DNA from: Anderseniella sp039978075
Lineage (GTDB): Bacteria; Pseudomonadota; Alphaproteobacteria; Rhizobiales; Aestuariivirgaceae
Direction: 5' to 3'
DNA length: 64,000 bases
NCBI GenBank assembly: GCA_039978075.1
Contig: JBDWCA010000002.1
Coordinates: 1 to 64,000, forward strand
Part shown: positions 35,453 through 43,891 of the stretch, piece after piece
Layout: every line of letters starts with the position of its first letter
How positions within the stretch are numbered: the stretch's first letter is position 1
Translations under genes and position numbers: made by a program
Notes under the pieces: model-generated
What the model was told of the DNA's origin: nothing
The model's database searches: none
The model's input: the letters and a program-made list of their open reading frames with translations, nothing else

Positions 35453-35881
35453 ATGGGATTTAGCGCAAGTGCCGAGCTGGAAAACGAATTCAGTGACAGG
35501 TTCTGGTTCTGGACCGGAATGTCCGGCAAGCGTTATATCCATTCGGTCTACAGCACCGAAAACTGCCCGCCTCTGCCCGGTGCCATTTATGTAATGGTGC
35601 GCCGGCTTGAAAGCGGCGCACGGGTGCCGGTTCGCATGGGACGGTTCTCACCCTTGTGGGATTTCCCGTTGCCGAGCGAAATGACCGACGGAGCCAGTGA
35701 AATTCACGTGCACCTGCTGGCCGGAGACGAAAGCCAGACCTTGTGTGTTTATGATGATCTCGCTGCATCCCTTGAGCTGGACGCAGCAGATGCACCGGCT
35801 ATTTGCCGCCCGATACCTGCCCGCGATACTGGCTGTTTCGTTCAGCCTGTATTGCCGTTGTTTTCAGACATGGCTGCATAG
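35453..35881 (+). CDS. unrecognised protein, likely SOS-regulated, with clamp-like C-terminal peptide
   Basis: A 142-residue protein I cannot place in a family. The N-terminal two thirds look like a small beta-rich domain: RFWFWTGMSGKRYIHSVYS, then LPGAIYVMVRRLESGARVPV and FSPLWDFPLP. It contains Cys38, Cys98, Cys118 and Cys128. The last 15 residues are a free tail with QPVLPLF (131-137), which resembles the QLxLPL-type motif by which Pol IV, ImuB, Hda and others bind the DNA sliding clamp. AGGAG lies seven bases before ATG 35453. A LexA-type box overlaps its promoter, so expression on DNA damage is expected. The gene directly follows nrdJ but has its own promoter. Confidence 0.8.
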   Translation: MGFSASAELENEFSDRFWFWTGMSGKRYIHSVYSTENCPPLPGAIYVMVRRLESGARVPVRMGRFSPLWDFPLPSEMTDGASEIHVHLLAGDESQTLCVYDDLAASLELDAADAPAICRPIPARDTGCFVQPVLPLFSDMAA

Positions 35882-36022
35882 AGCATAGTCCACCTGATCC
35901 AGACCATTTGAAGGAACCAAGTCAGCTCACTCGGCCAGGTGCAAAGTGCAGCGCGATGGAAGCATCGGGCAAGTTTTGCAACAACGCCGATGGGTTGATT
36001 TGGACCAGCGAATGTAAGTTCT

Positions 36023-36562
36023 TCACGCCCGCTGGTTTCGGGCAAGCGTCAGAACTTCCGAAAGATGACTGTCTTCAAAACCCAGTTCCTCGATGTGTTC
36101 CAGGGTTGAGGCAATATAATCAATGCATGGGCCACCCTTGCCGTGCCCCTGCAGGACAAACGGCAACAGTTCCTCCGCTGATCTCTTGCCGGCATATTGC
36201 ACGTGTTCCTGATCAACCAGATACACCAGCGCATTCACCTTGTGAGGCGACCCGTCACGGTCAATCAGCATGTCCCGCCAGCGTTCCTTGTAAATCATCG
36301 TTACCTGCTCGCGCTCGCGCAGATAGGCGATGGTGTCATCCCGTCTGCCGGCGGCCACACGATAACCGATACCTCTGCACGAGCCCCCGCGATCAAGCCC
36401 CAGAACCATGCCGGGTTTGTCCGGCGTACCGCGATGCACATGTGAATAGATGCACAACCGGCGATGAACACCATGCATGACGGCGCCGCTGCGTTCCTCA
36501 AACTCAAACCCCGGCCGCCACATCAGCGATCCGTATCCAAATACCCAAAAATCCGCGTTCAT
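36023..36562 (-). CDS. chaC: gamma-glutamylcyclotransferase (ChaC family)
   Basis: A 179-residue enzyme that cleaves glutathione to 5-oxoproline and Cys-Gly. The glycine-rich substrate loop is VFGYGSLMWRPGF at the N-terminus, and RGIGYRVAAG and YKERWRDM are typical of the ChaC branch. The general-base glutamate should lie around residue 85-90. It is divergent from the DUF2125 gene, as in other Rhizobiales, where the pair follows plsC directly. Confidence 0.9.
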   Translation of the reverse strand: MNADFWVFGYGSLMWRPGFEFEERSGAVMHGVHRRLCIYSHVHRGTPDKPGMVLGLDRGGSCRGIGYRVAAGRRDDTIAYLREREQVTMIYKERWRDMLIDRDGSPHKVNALVYLVDQEHVQYAGKRSAEELLPFVLQGHGKGGPCIDYIASTLEHIEELGFEDSHLSEVLTLARNQRA

Positions 36563-36662
36563 CCGCTTACCAAATATTTATCGAACTGACTGAATATCAG
36601 ACACATTGTTTCCGCATCAACAATCACCGTGATAAATTGCCAGAGAATCAACCGCTCAACCA

Positions 36663-37499
36663 ATGAAATCTCCGGTCCCGGCGCCCATGAACAACCCACT
36701 TGAAATCAAACGCGTCTCACCTCTCAAGATGATGGCCCCGCTCATTGTCTTCTTATGCATTGCACTGGCCTGGAGTGTTTACTGGTATACTGCCCTGGGC
36801 AAGGCCAGGCAGAAACTTGCAACACTGGAAGCAACCCATGTCAGTTTGAAATGCAACGAACGCAGTTGGGGCGGCTATCCGTTCCGTGTTCATTTCGATT
36901 GCGCCGGCGTAAACGCCAAACTGGCGGGCGTCTCCATAGCTGCCGATAAACTGCGCCTGATCGGACAGGCCTGGAACCCGAGCCATATCATCGGCGCTCT
37001 GTTCGGCCCCGTCACCATAAACAATGTTAAAATTTCCGGTGATGCAATCCGGTTCAGCCACCGCGTCAAGAGCGGCAAACTGGCGCTTGCCTCATTTCTC
37101 GCCGAAAACCAGACGATTGTCACAGCCGACAACAAACAACTGACTGTCACCAAAACCGAAGCTCATCTTCGCCCGGCAACCGGCACTGACCGCTTCGACG
37201 TCAACATCACCCTGTCTGCACTGTCCACCGAAAAGGCGCAGCTTGAAAACTTCACAATCACCGGAACCGTCGCCAACGAAATACCTAAAGAAGGAAATTT
37301 CACCCTCCTTTCGATGCCGTCCGATTATCTCGATGCGATATGGATCGTGCAGTATCTGGCAGACCTGAACGATACTGAAATGAACGCGGCACGGGCGGTA
37401 ATCAACCCGTTGCTGAAAGCCAACGACAACAAACTGCCGATCCAGCTAAAGGATCAAACCTGGTATTGGGGACCTTTCGCCGTCACCGGGTCAGATTAG
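36663..37499 (+). CDS. DUF2125 domain-containing protein
   Basis: A 278-residue alphaproteobacterial protein of unknown function. One transmembrane anchor lies at about residues 22-42 (MMAPLIVFLCIALAWSVYWY), and the rest is probably periplasmic. Typical elements are CNERSWGGYPFRVHFDC with two cysteines, and ALFGPVTINNVKISGD. Its end overlaps the end of tyrC by four bases in convergent orientation. ATG 36663 is used; a second ATG eight codons later is possible. Confidence 0.85.
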   Translation: MKSPVPAPMNNPLEIKRVSPLKMMAPLIVFLCIALAWSVYWYTALGKARQKLATLEATHVSLKCNERSWGGYPFRVHFDCAGVNAKLAGVSIAADKLRLIGQAWNPSHIIGALFGPVTINNVKISGDAIRFSHRVKSGKLALASFLAENQTIVTADNKQLTVTKTEAHLRPATGTDRFDVNITLSALSTEKAQLENFTITGTVANEIPKEGNFTLLSMPSDYLDAIWIVQYLADLNDTEMNAARAVINPLLKANDNKLPIQLKDQTWYWGPFAVTGSD

Positions 37500-38470
37500 G
37501 GTTTTGCGTCCTGACCGTGATCCTTGCTGTCTGCAGGACCTCCCGGTTCACCGTGCTGGCCACCGCGCCCGAAATCAGGTTCAGCAGTATCCTGGCCCGC
37601 CTCGATAATGCGCTGGCGAATACCGCGGGCCCGGGTAAAGGTGTCAAACAGCATATCGCCGTCGCCCCAGCGGATCGCTCTTTGCAAGGCCGACATGTCT
37701 TCCGAAAAGCGCCCCAGCAATTCCAGCACTGCCTGCCTGTTATTCAGGTAAACATCCCGCCACATGGTTGGGTCTGACGCTGCAAGACGGGTGAAGTCCC
37801 TGAACCCCCCGGCCGAATACTTGATCACTTCCTGCTGGGTCACTTCTTCAAGGTCGGCAGCCGTTGTGACGATGTTGAACGCAATAAGCTGCGGCAAATG
37901 AGACGTGATGCTCAACACCCGGTCATGATGATCAGGCTCCATCACATCGACATCGCTGCCACACGCCTGCCAGAACGCGGTCAGCCGCGCCGCGGCGCCC
38001 TCGTCGGTTCCGCTCACCGGCGTCAGGATGCACCAGCGGTCTTCAAACAGCGACGCAAAGCCGGAATCCGGCCCTGAGTACTCGGTGCCGGCAATCGGAT
38101 GACCGGGTATGAAGTGGACACCATCAGGCATATGCGGCGCCACGTCCCGGATAACAGCCGCCTTTACCGATCCCACATCAGTGACAATCGCACCTGGCTT
38201 CAGCGCGCCGGCAATGGCTTGAGCAACCTGTCCGCACGCGCCGATCGGCACGCACAGCACAACAAGATCCGCATCCCGCACGGCATCTGCGGCCTGCTCA
38301 TACATGGTGTCAGCCAGGCCCAGTTCCATGGCACGATCGCGGGTTTCAGCAGAGCGTGCATGTCCCGATATCGCTTTCGCCAGCTTCTCCCGCCGCATGA
38401 CGTGTGACAGCGACGACCCGATCAGGCCCAGTCCGATCAGGGCGACTTTTTCAAACGGTTCAAATGCCAT
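37496..38470 (-). CDS. tyrC: prephenate/arogenate dehydrogenase
   Basis: A 324-residue TyrA-family enzyme, oxidatively decarboxylating prephenate or arogenate toward tyrosine. The Rossmann loop is LIGLGLIGSSLSHVM. The substrate region includes HFIPGHPIAGTEYSGPDSGF with the catalytic histidine, and SHLPQLIAFNIV follows. The C-terminal 25 residues are a Gly/Asp-rich tail. It is downstream of hisC by six bases in a minus-strand operon of aromatic and histidine genes. Substrate preference is not readable from the sequence. Confidence 0.93.
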   Translation of the reverse strand: MAFEPFEKVALIGLGLIGSSLSHVMRREKLAKAISGHARSAETRDRAMELGLADTMYEQAADAVRDADLVVLCVPIGACGQVAQAIAGALKPGAIVTDVGSVKAAVIRDVAPHMPDGVHFIPGHPIAGTEYSGPDSGFASLFEDRWCILTPVSGTDEGAAARLTAFWQACGSDVDVMEPDHHDRVLSITSHLPQLIAFNIVTTAADLEEVTQQEVIKYSAGGFRDFTRLAASDPTMWRDVYLNNRQAVLELLGRFSEDMSALQRAIRWGDGDMLFDTFTRARGIRQRIIEAGQDTAEPDFGRGGQHGEPGGPADSKDHGQDAKP

Positions 38471-38476
38471 GTCTGA

Positions 38477-39580
38477 TCAATCCGTCATAAAGGACTGAAG
38501 GGCGTCGATCAGTGCACTGCACCCGGCCTCATCACCGATGGATATCCGCAATGCATTCGGTAACCCGTACGCATCCATGCGGCGCACAATCACATTGTTC
38601 GACGCCAGGAACGCATCTGCCTCAGCCGCCGTCTTTGTGCCACCGGATGGAAACTCGACCAGCACAAAATTACCGACACTCGGTATCACTTTCAGGCCTG
38701 CCGCCTCGATGGCTGAAGTCACTTTCGGCAACCAGAGATCGTTGTGTTCAACCGCTTTGGCCAGATGTCCCGCATCGCGTATAGCCGCCGCGCCGGCAGC
38801 AATTGACGGCATGGCCACATTGAACGGCCCGCGAATACGGTTCAGCACATCCGCCACATTGGCCGGACAATAAGCCCACCCCAAACGCAGTCCCGCCAGC
38901 CCGTAGGCCTTTGAAAACGTGCGTGTCATGACGACATTCTTCGACGTCGAAACCAGCTCCAGCCCGGCTTCATAGTCGTTGCGGCGGACATATTCCGCGT
39001 AAGCGGCATCCAGCACCAGCAGACAATCAGCCGGCAGCCCGGCATGAAGCCGTTTGACTTCGTCAAAGCTGACATAGGTGCCCGTCGGGTTGTTCGGATT
39101 GGCCAGGAAAACCATCCGGGTCCGCGGCGTAAGCGCGCTCAGAATTGCGTCTATGTCGGCCGTAAGATTGCTTTCGGCCACCACGACCGGCGTTGCACCA
39201 TTGGCCCGGATGACAATCGGATAGACCAGAAACCCGTGCTCGGTATGAATGGCCTCATCACCCGGTTGCAGGTAACCGCTCGCCAGTAATTGCAGCAATT
39301 CATCAGACCCCGCGCCGCACACAATGTTTGCCGGATTGATGCCATGTACTTCCGCCAGCGCCTCGCGCAGCGCGCTCGACCCGCCGTCAGGGTACAATGC
39401 CAGGTTCTGCATACAGTCCGCATAGGCCTGCATGGCGGCCGGACTGGGCCCGAGCGGGGATTCGTTCGACGACAGCTTGTGGACTTTACCCTCACCTGAT
39501 CCGCCGGATTTTCCGGGCACATAGGCCGCAATGTCCAGAATACCATCGCGTGGACGGGGCATGTCGGTTGTATCGCTCAT
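38477..39580 (-). CDS. hisC: histidinol-phosphate aminotransferase
   Basis: A 367-residue PLP aminotransferase (fold type I). The PLP lysine is in TRTFSKAYGLAGLRLGWAY. VFLANPNNPTGTYVS and DAAYAEYV bind cofactor, and KLSSNESPLGPSPAAMQAY binds substrate. It makes histidinol phosphate and, in this gene context beside tyrC and chorismate mutase, may also aminate prephenate or aromatic keto acids. Three bases separate it from the chorismate mutase gene upstream. Confidence 0.95.
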   Translation of the reverse strand: MSDTTDMPRPRDGILDIAAYVPGKSGGSGEGKVHKLSSNESPLGPSPAAMQAYADCMQNLALYPDGGSSALREALAEVHGINPANIVCGAGSDELLQLLASGYLQPGDEAIHTEHGFLVYPIVIRANGATPVVVAESNLTADIDAILSALTPRTRMVFLANPNNPTGTYVSFDEVKRLHAGLPADCLLVLDAAYAEYVRRNDYEAGLELVSTSKNVVMTRTFSKAYGLAGLRLGWAYCPANVADVLNRIRGPFNVAMPSIAAGAAAIRDAGHLAKAVEHNDLWLPKVTSAIEAAGLKVIPSVGNFVLVEFPSGGTKTAAEADAFLASNNVIVRRMDAYGLPNALRISIGDEAGCSALIDALQSFMTD

Positions 39581-39582
39581 TG

Positions 39583-40380
39583 TTAACTCAACTCCATCGC
39601 ACTGGGATATCTGCCGGCAATTTTAAGCCCCAGACCACTGTTTCCCTTGAGACTGACCAATGGCTGCTCTGACATTTCCAGATAACCCGGTATCGACGTG
39701 AGATATACGTCGTCAGCGACCTTCAGGTGCCAAATCGGTTTAGGCACAAAGTCGCGCGGCAGTTTGCCGGTCGTGACCAGAAGCGTTTCATCCGCTCCCG
39801 TCGGTTCGCTGGGTGCATGTCCAAGCACCGCCAGTGATCGGCCCGGCTTGTCAGAACCGGCCGCCAGAACGGCAACCACGCGCGCCGGCTTGCCGTCAGG
39901 TGTCTGTTCCAGTGCGCCGCGCCAGTCCAGTTTCATCGGCACCACGACCAACACCTGCTCACCTTCTGCAAGCGCGGCAAGCGCGGCCTTCAGCGAACCT
40001 GCCTTCTCGATCGGCACAAGGGATGCAAACAGGTCAGTGGCCTGCCTGTAGCGCGCGTCACTCATCACCTCTGCAATGGTGACAATGCGCACATCGGCCT
40101 GGGCCAACACCGAGGCGGAAATCACAGTACGCCACACCCGCTCGATGACCGCCAACGGGACACGGCCTGCAGCCACATCAACCAGCCGGCGCAGGATAAC
40201 CGCCTCACGCCCCGGACGATACGGCATTCCGCCGGTCAGGAGACTTGCCGTCTTGGCCAGCCGCACCTTTTCACTGGCGGCAAACCGGGCGCACAACAAT
40301 TCGACGATCTGCTCGTCGATATTGTCGATCTCCTGTCTGATACCATCAAGCTCAGACGTTTGAATATCCGGTTTTTCCAT
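39583..40380 (-). CDS. chorismate mutase with C-terminal extension
   Basis: A 265-residue protein. Residues 8-95 are an AroQ-type chorismate mutase helix bundle: IRQEIDNIDEQIVELLCARF, SEKVRLAKTA, PYRPGREAVILRRL. It converts chorismate to prephenate for Phe/Tyr synthesis. The remaining 170 residues lack a prephenate dehydratase motif and resemble only the extension found on alphaproteobacterial relatives; its function is unknown. The start MEKPDIQTSELDG (40380) is preferred over 40398. It is the first gene of the CM-hisC-tyrC operon. Confidence 0.9.
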   Translation of the reverse strand: MEKPDIQTSELDGIRQEIDNIDEQIVELLCARFAASEKVRLAKTASLLTGGMPYRPGREAVILRRLVDVAAGRVPLAVIERVWRTVISASVLAQADVRIVTIAEVMSDARYRQATDLFASLVPIEKAGSLKAALAALAEGEQVLVVVPMKLDWRGALEQTPDGKPARVVAVLAAGSDKPGRSLAVLGHAPSEPTGADETLLVTTGKLPRDFVPKPIWHLKVADDVYLTSIPGYLEMSEQPLVSLKGNSGLGLKIAGRYPSAMELS

Positions 40381-40493
40381 CGGGGAAGCTGTCCACAAGA
40401 ACTTCTGTCAATGCCGGGGCTCTTCCCCGCAACGTTGGATGGTTCTAGAGAGAGCTCAAGGAAAAATCAAAGACAAACAGGTAACTCAGGATA

Positions 40494-41249
40494 TCAGGTC
40501 TGTGACCGGGATCGTATGTTCAACCCCGTGCGTGCCGGTTGCGGGATGATATTCGGCCGCAAAGAGGGAACCAGCTGACGTTTCTGCTTGCTGCCGGTGA
40601 CTGCGTAAACCTGCTTGATCGCCTCAACCATGATCAGCCCCGAAAACCCCGGCCCGATCCACGACCCCATCCGCTCACACAATGTGGCACTGCGTACCAT
40701 GAAGCGGCGCTCACTTGGCGGCATGAACAGCATGGAGGTCCAGTCGGCCGGCGAAAACTGCGCATTACGCAAAAGTGTTGTCAGCTGGCCACGGGAAAAA
40801 GGCCTGCCGTGACCAAACGGCGTGTTGTCAAACCTTGCCCAAAGACCGCGCCGGTTCGGGACGATAAAGACCGCACGCCCCTGTGGCGCCAGAACACGCC
40901 ACAGTTCGCGCAGCATGTCAGGCAGCTGATCGGTCAGTTCCAACCCGTGCACCACCAGCACGAAGTCCATGCTGCCGTCTGCCAGGGGCAGGCAGGCTTC
41001 ATCCACCAGAGCACTTGAGCTGTTGCCTTTGGCCGGCCAATGCACAACGCCCTGCCGTGCCGGCATCATTGCCATTACATTGCGTCCCTCGTCGGCCAGA
41101 ACGTCCAGATATGGCGTGCAGTAGCCAAGCCCCAGCACGCGTGCGCCCTGCAATCCGCGCAACCTGGAGCGAAGCCGCGATACAACAATACGACGCGTTG
41201 CATGGCCAAGCCCGCTGGCGTAAAACTCTTTCAGATCGACAACATCCAT
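40494..41249 (-). CDS. class I SAM-dependent methyltransferase
   Basis: A 251-residue Methyltransf_11-type protein. The SAM loop is VLGLGYCTPYLDVLADEG, degenerate from the usual GxGxG, and the post-II motif reads LPLADGSMDFVLVVHGLEL, followed by LRELWRVLAPQGRAVFIVPN. The C-terminal 70 residues include a hydrophobic stretch (IGPGFSGLIMVEAIKQVY) that may contact membrane lipid. The substrate is unknown. It is divergent from gloB, an arrangement kept in many alphaproteobacteria. Confidence 0.88.
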   Translation of the reverse strand: MDVVDLKEFYASGLGHATRRIVVSRLRSRLRGLQGARVLGLGYCTPYLDVLADEGRNVMAMMPARQGVVHWPAKGNSSSALVDEACLPLADGSMDFVLVVHGLELTDQLPDMLRELWRVLAPQGRAVFIVPNRRGLWARFDNTPFGHGRPFSRGQLTTLLRNAQFSPADWTSMLFMPPSERRFMVRSATLCERMGSWIGPGFSGLIMVEAIKQVYAVTGSKQKRQLVPSLRPNIIPQPARTGLNIRSRSQT

Positions 41250-41296
41250 AATTTTATCAACCTATCGCAAATTCACTTCGTTACAACAGGATCAAC

Positions 41297-42025
41297 ATGT
41301 CCAGTCTTCAGTACCATCTGTTTCCAGCCCTCAGTGACAATTACGGCGTGCTGATGCATTGTCCCGAAACCGGGCAAACCGCCTCCATCGATGCACCGGA
41401 AGCTGCAGCGGTCGAAAAGGCATTGGCAGATACTGGCTGGCAGCTCACCCATATATTGATCACCCATCATCACAATGACCACGTCGGTGGTGTGCTTGAG
41501 TTGAAGGCCAAATGGAATTGTGCCGTTGTCGGCAGTGCCGAAGAGCCCAATGCATTGCCTGGACTTACTGATACAGTGGCACCAGGCGGAACATATGATT
41601 TTGCCGGCCACGTCGCGCAGATCATTGCCACTCCCGGCCATACGCTCGGCCACATCACCTGGCATTTCGCTGATGACGGGGTCGTATTTGCCGGAGACAC
41701 GCTGTTCACGCTGGGCTGCGGGCGGGTATTTGAAGGCACCATGGAACAGATGTGGACATCGCTGCAGGTGTTCGAGGACATGGCGCCGGACACAATCGTT
41801 TACAGCGGTCATGAATACACAGCCGCCAATGCGGAATTTGCCCTGAGCATCGAACCCGACAACGCGGCATTGCGTGCCCGCGCACAAAAGGTGTCTGAAC
41901 TTCGGGCCGCCGGCAAACCGACCGTGCCGACCACCATTGCCGAGGAAATGCAGACCAATCCGTTCCTGCGCGCAGGCTCCGCCGCCCGGTTTGCGGAAGT
42001 GCGAAGAGCCAAGGACAGTTTCTAG
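41297..42025 (+). CDS. gloB: hydroxyacylglutathione hydrolase (glyoxalase II)
   Basis: A 242-residue metallo-beta-lactamase-fold hydrolase cleaving S-D-lactoylglutathione to lactate and glutathione. The binuclear metal motif is ITHHHNDHVGG. Further ligands are in ATPGHTLGHITWH, FAGDTLFTLGCGRVFEG and YSGHEYT. Length is normal. It belongs with glutathione chemistry elsewhere in the window (chaC, class III ADH, gamma-glutamyltransferase). It converges on the antiporter gene with 11 bases between. Confidence 0.96.
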   Translation: MSSLQYHLFPALSDNYGVLMHCPETGQTASIDAPEAAAVEKALADTGWQLTHILITHHHNDHVGGVLELKAKWNCAVVGSAEEPNALPGLTDTVAPGGTYDFAGHVAQIIATPGHTLGHITWHFADDGVVFAGDTLFTLGCGRVFEGTMEQMWTSLQVFEDMAPDTIVYSGHEYTAANAEFALSIEPDNAALRARAQKVSELRAAGKPTVPTTIAEEMQTNPFLRAGSAARFAEVRRAKDSF

Positions 42026-42036
42026 AGCCAGCCCGA

Positions 42037-42978
42037 TCAGGCGACGACGGCATAGATGAAAGCGGCATAACCTGCCAGGAACGCAAAGCCGACACGCTTG
42101 CCGAACCGCTTCACCACAACGGCGAGGAAGAACAGCACCAGCGATACGCCAATCATCACCGGTATGTCGACTTTGAGCATCTCATCCGACACCGGGATTG
42201 GCGAAATCACTGCCGTGATCCCGGCAATGCCCAGAATGTTGTAGATGTTTGACCCCAGTACATTGCCCAGCGCGATGTCCGAGTGCTTACGCATGGCGGC
42301 GATGATAGATGTCGCCAGTTCCGGCAGCGAGGTGCCGATGGCAACCAGCGTCAGTCCGACGACCTCGTCGGACACCTCGAAGGACTTGGCAACGATGATG
42401 GCGTTATCGACCAGCAGCTTGCCGCCGAACAGCACGGCTGCCGTGCCGCATGCAACGAAAAATATGTCCAACCAGATTGATTTGGAGGGTTTCGGCAGAT
42501 CGTCATCCAGATCCGCAGGTTTGCTGCCGTTCTGCTGACGATCGGAATACAGCAGGAACCCCATGTAGGAGACAAGGATGGCAATGAAGACCAGTCCCCA
42601 TGTCAGCGACAGCACGCCTGAATAACACGCCACACCGAGCAGCGCCGCGGTGAAGATCATGAAGAAGCCGTCCCGGAAAACCGCCGCCTTCGAACATATG
42701 ATTGGATAGATCACCGCACCGACGCCGAGTATCAGGAGTATGTTGGCGATATTCGACCCCACGACATTGCCCATGGCAATACCGGGCGCACCGGCGAGCG
42801 CTGCCTGGATTGAGGCGACCAGTTCCGGCACGGAAGTGCCGAAGCCGACAATGATGATACCAACCACGAGGTTGGACAAACCGAGACGCAGGGCAAGTGC
42901 CGCAGCACCGCGCACCAGAAACTCACCACCGGCCAGCAGCAGAACGAACCCTGCCAGCAATCCGAGAAATATTGTCAT
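42037..42978 (-). CDS. calcium/sodium antiporter
   Basis: A 313-residue inner-membrane exchanger of the YrbG/CaCA family with about ten helices in two inverted halves. Each half has an ion-binding alpha repeat: IVGFGTSVPELVASIQAAL and LVAIGTSLPELATSIIAAMR, paired with GNVVGSNIANILLILG and GNVLGSNIYNILGIAG. A hydrophilic loop (KPADLDDDLPKPSKS) joins the halves. It exports Ca2+ in exchange for Na+ or H+. It is probably monocistronic. Confidence 0.93.
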   Translation of the reverse strand: MTIFLGLLAGFVLLLAGGEFLVRGAAALALRLGLSNLVVGIIIVGFGTSVPELVASIQAALAGAPGIAMGNVVGSNIANILLILGVGAVIYPIICSKAAVFRDGFFMIFTAALLGVACYSGVLSLTWGLVFIAILVSYMGFLLYSDRQQNGSKPADLDDDLPKPSKSIWLDIFFVACGTAAVLFGGKLLVDNAIIVAKSFEVSDEVVGLTLVAIGTSLPELATSIIAAMRKHSDIALGNVLGSNIYNILGIAGITAVISPIPVSDEMLKVDIPVMIGVSLVLFFLAVVVKRFGKRVGFAFLAGYAAFIYAVVA

Positions 42979-43012
42979 GAGCCCCTTGCCTGCACACCCC
43001 TGAAATCAGAGC

Positions 43013-43040
43013 AACGTGAAGCGTGCCCACGCTTCACGTT
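43013..43040. repeat. perfect 13-bp inverted repeat
   Basis: AACGTGAAGCGTG (43013-43025) and CACGCTTCACGTT (43028-43040) form a perfect 13-bp hairpin with only CC between. No U-run follows on either side. It lies between the antiporter start and the phaB terminator and could be a transcript boundary or a protein site. Confidence 0.6.
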
Positions 43041-43077
43041 GTTATGGATGTTATCTAGGTGACCAGCCATCAAATTT

Positions 43078-43109
43078 AAAGGGCAGCAGACCCAAATCTG
43101 CTACCCTTT
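43078..43109 (-). terminator. terminator of the phaAB operon
   Basis: On the minus strand AAAGGGTAGCAGA, TTTGGG loop and TCTGCTGCCCTTT pair with one G-T, followed by AAATTTG. It starts 27 bases after the phaB stop. Confidence 0.7.
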
Positions 43110-43135
43110 GTAACGTCGGCAAACTGCCCGACAGC

Positions 43136-43861
43136 TTACAGCATGTACTGGCCACCATTGGCGGAGATGGTCGAACCGGTAATGAAGCCTGCATCATCGC
43201 CCACCAGGAACAACACGCACTTGGCAATTTCTTCAGGCTCGCCGAGCCGTCCGACCGGTATGTGCGGCAGGATCGCCTTGTCGAGTACATCTTGAGGAAT
43301 GGCGCGAACCATTTCCGTTCCAATGTAGCCCGGGCATATCGCATTGACCGTAATACCCTTCTTGGCGCCTTCCTGAGCCAGTGCCTTGACGAAACCTATG
43401 TCGCCTGCCTTGGCAGCGGAGTAGTTGGCCTGGCCCATCTGACCCTTCTGGCCGTTGATCGAGGAAATACACACCACTCTGCCGAAGCCGCGCTCGCGCA
43501 TGCCTTCCCAGACCGGGCGGGTCATGTTGAACAGCGAATTGAGATTGGTATTGATGACTGCATTCCAGTTTTCCGGTGTCATTTTGTGGAACATGGAATC
43601 ACGTGTGATGCCGGCATTGTTGACCAGGATATCCACCGGACCGAAATCGTTCTCGATCGTCTTCAGCGCGGTTTCGCAGGCGCCATAATCGCCGACGTCC
43701 CACTTCATCACTTCGATACCGGTCTGCGCCTTGAAATTCGTGGCGGCCTCATCATTGCCGGCATAGCTGGCAACAACCTTGTAACCGGCATCCTTCAGCG
43801 CTGTGGCAATGGCTGCGCCAATACCCCGGGTTCCCCCGGTCACGACTGCAATACGTGACAT
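43136..43861 (-). CDS. phaB: acetoacetyl-CoA reductase
   Basis: A 241-residue short-chain dehydrogenase reducing acetoacetyl-CoA to (R)-3-hydroxybutyryl-CoA with NADPH for polyhydroxybutyrate. The cofactor loop is TGGTRGIGAAIATAL. The catalytic Ser/Tyr/Lys are in CISSINGQKGQMGQANYSAAKAG (serine of ISS, then YSAAK). The structural motif NNAGITRD and the end ISANGGQYML are typical. It lies 30 bases downstream of phaA in the same operon. No PHA synthase gene is in the window. Confidence 0.97.
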   Translation of the reverse strand: MSRIAVVTGGTRGIGAAIATALKDAGYKVVASYAGNDEAATNFKAQTGIEVMKWDVGDYGACETALKTIENDFGPVDILVNNAGITRDSMFHKMTPENWNAVINTNLNSLFNMTRPVWEGMRERGFGRVVCISSINGQKGQMGQANYSAAKAGDIGFVKALAQEGAKKGITVNAICPGYIGTEMVRAIPQDVLDKAILPHIPVGRLGEPEEIAKCVLFLVGDDAGFITGSTISANGGQYML

Positions 43862-43891
43862 GTCATTCTTCTCCCTGTTTTATTGATCGGT

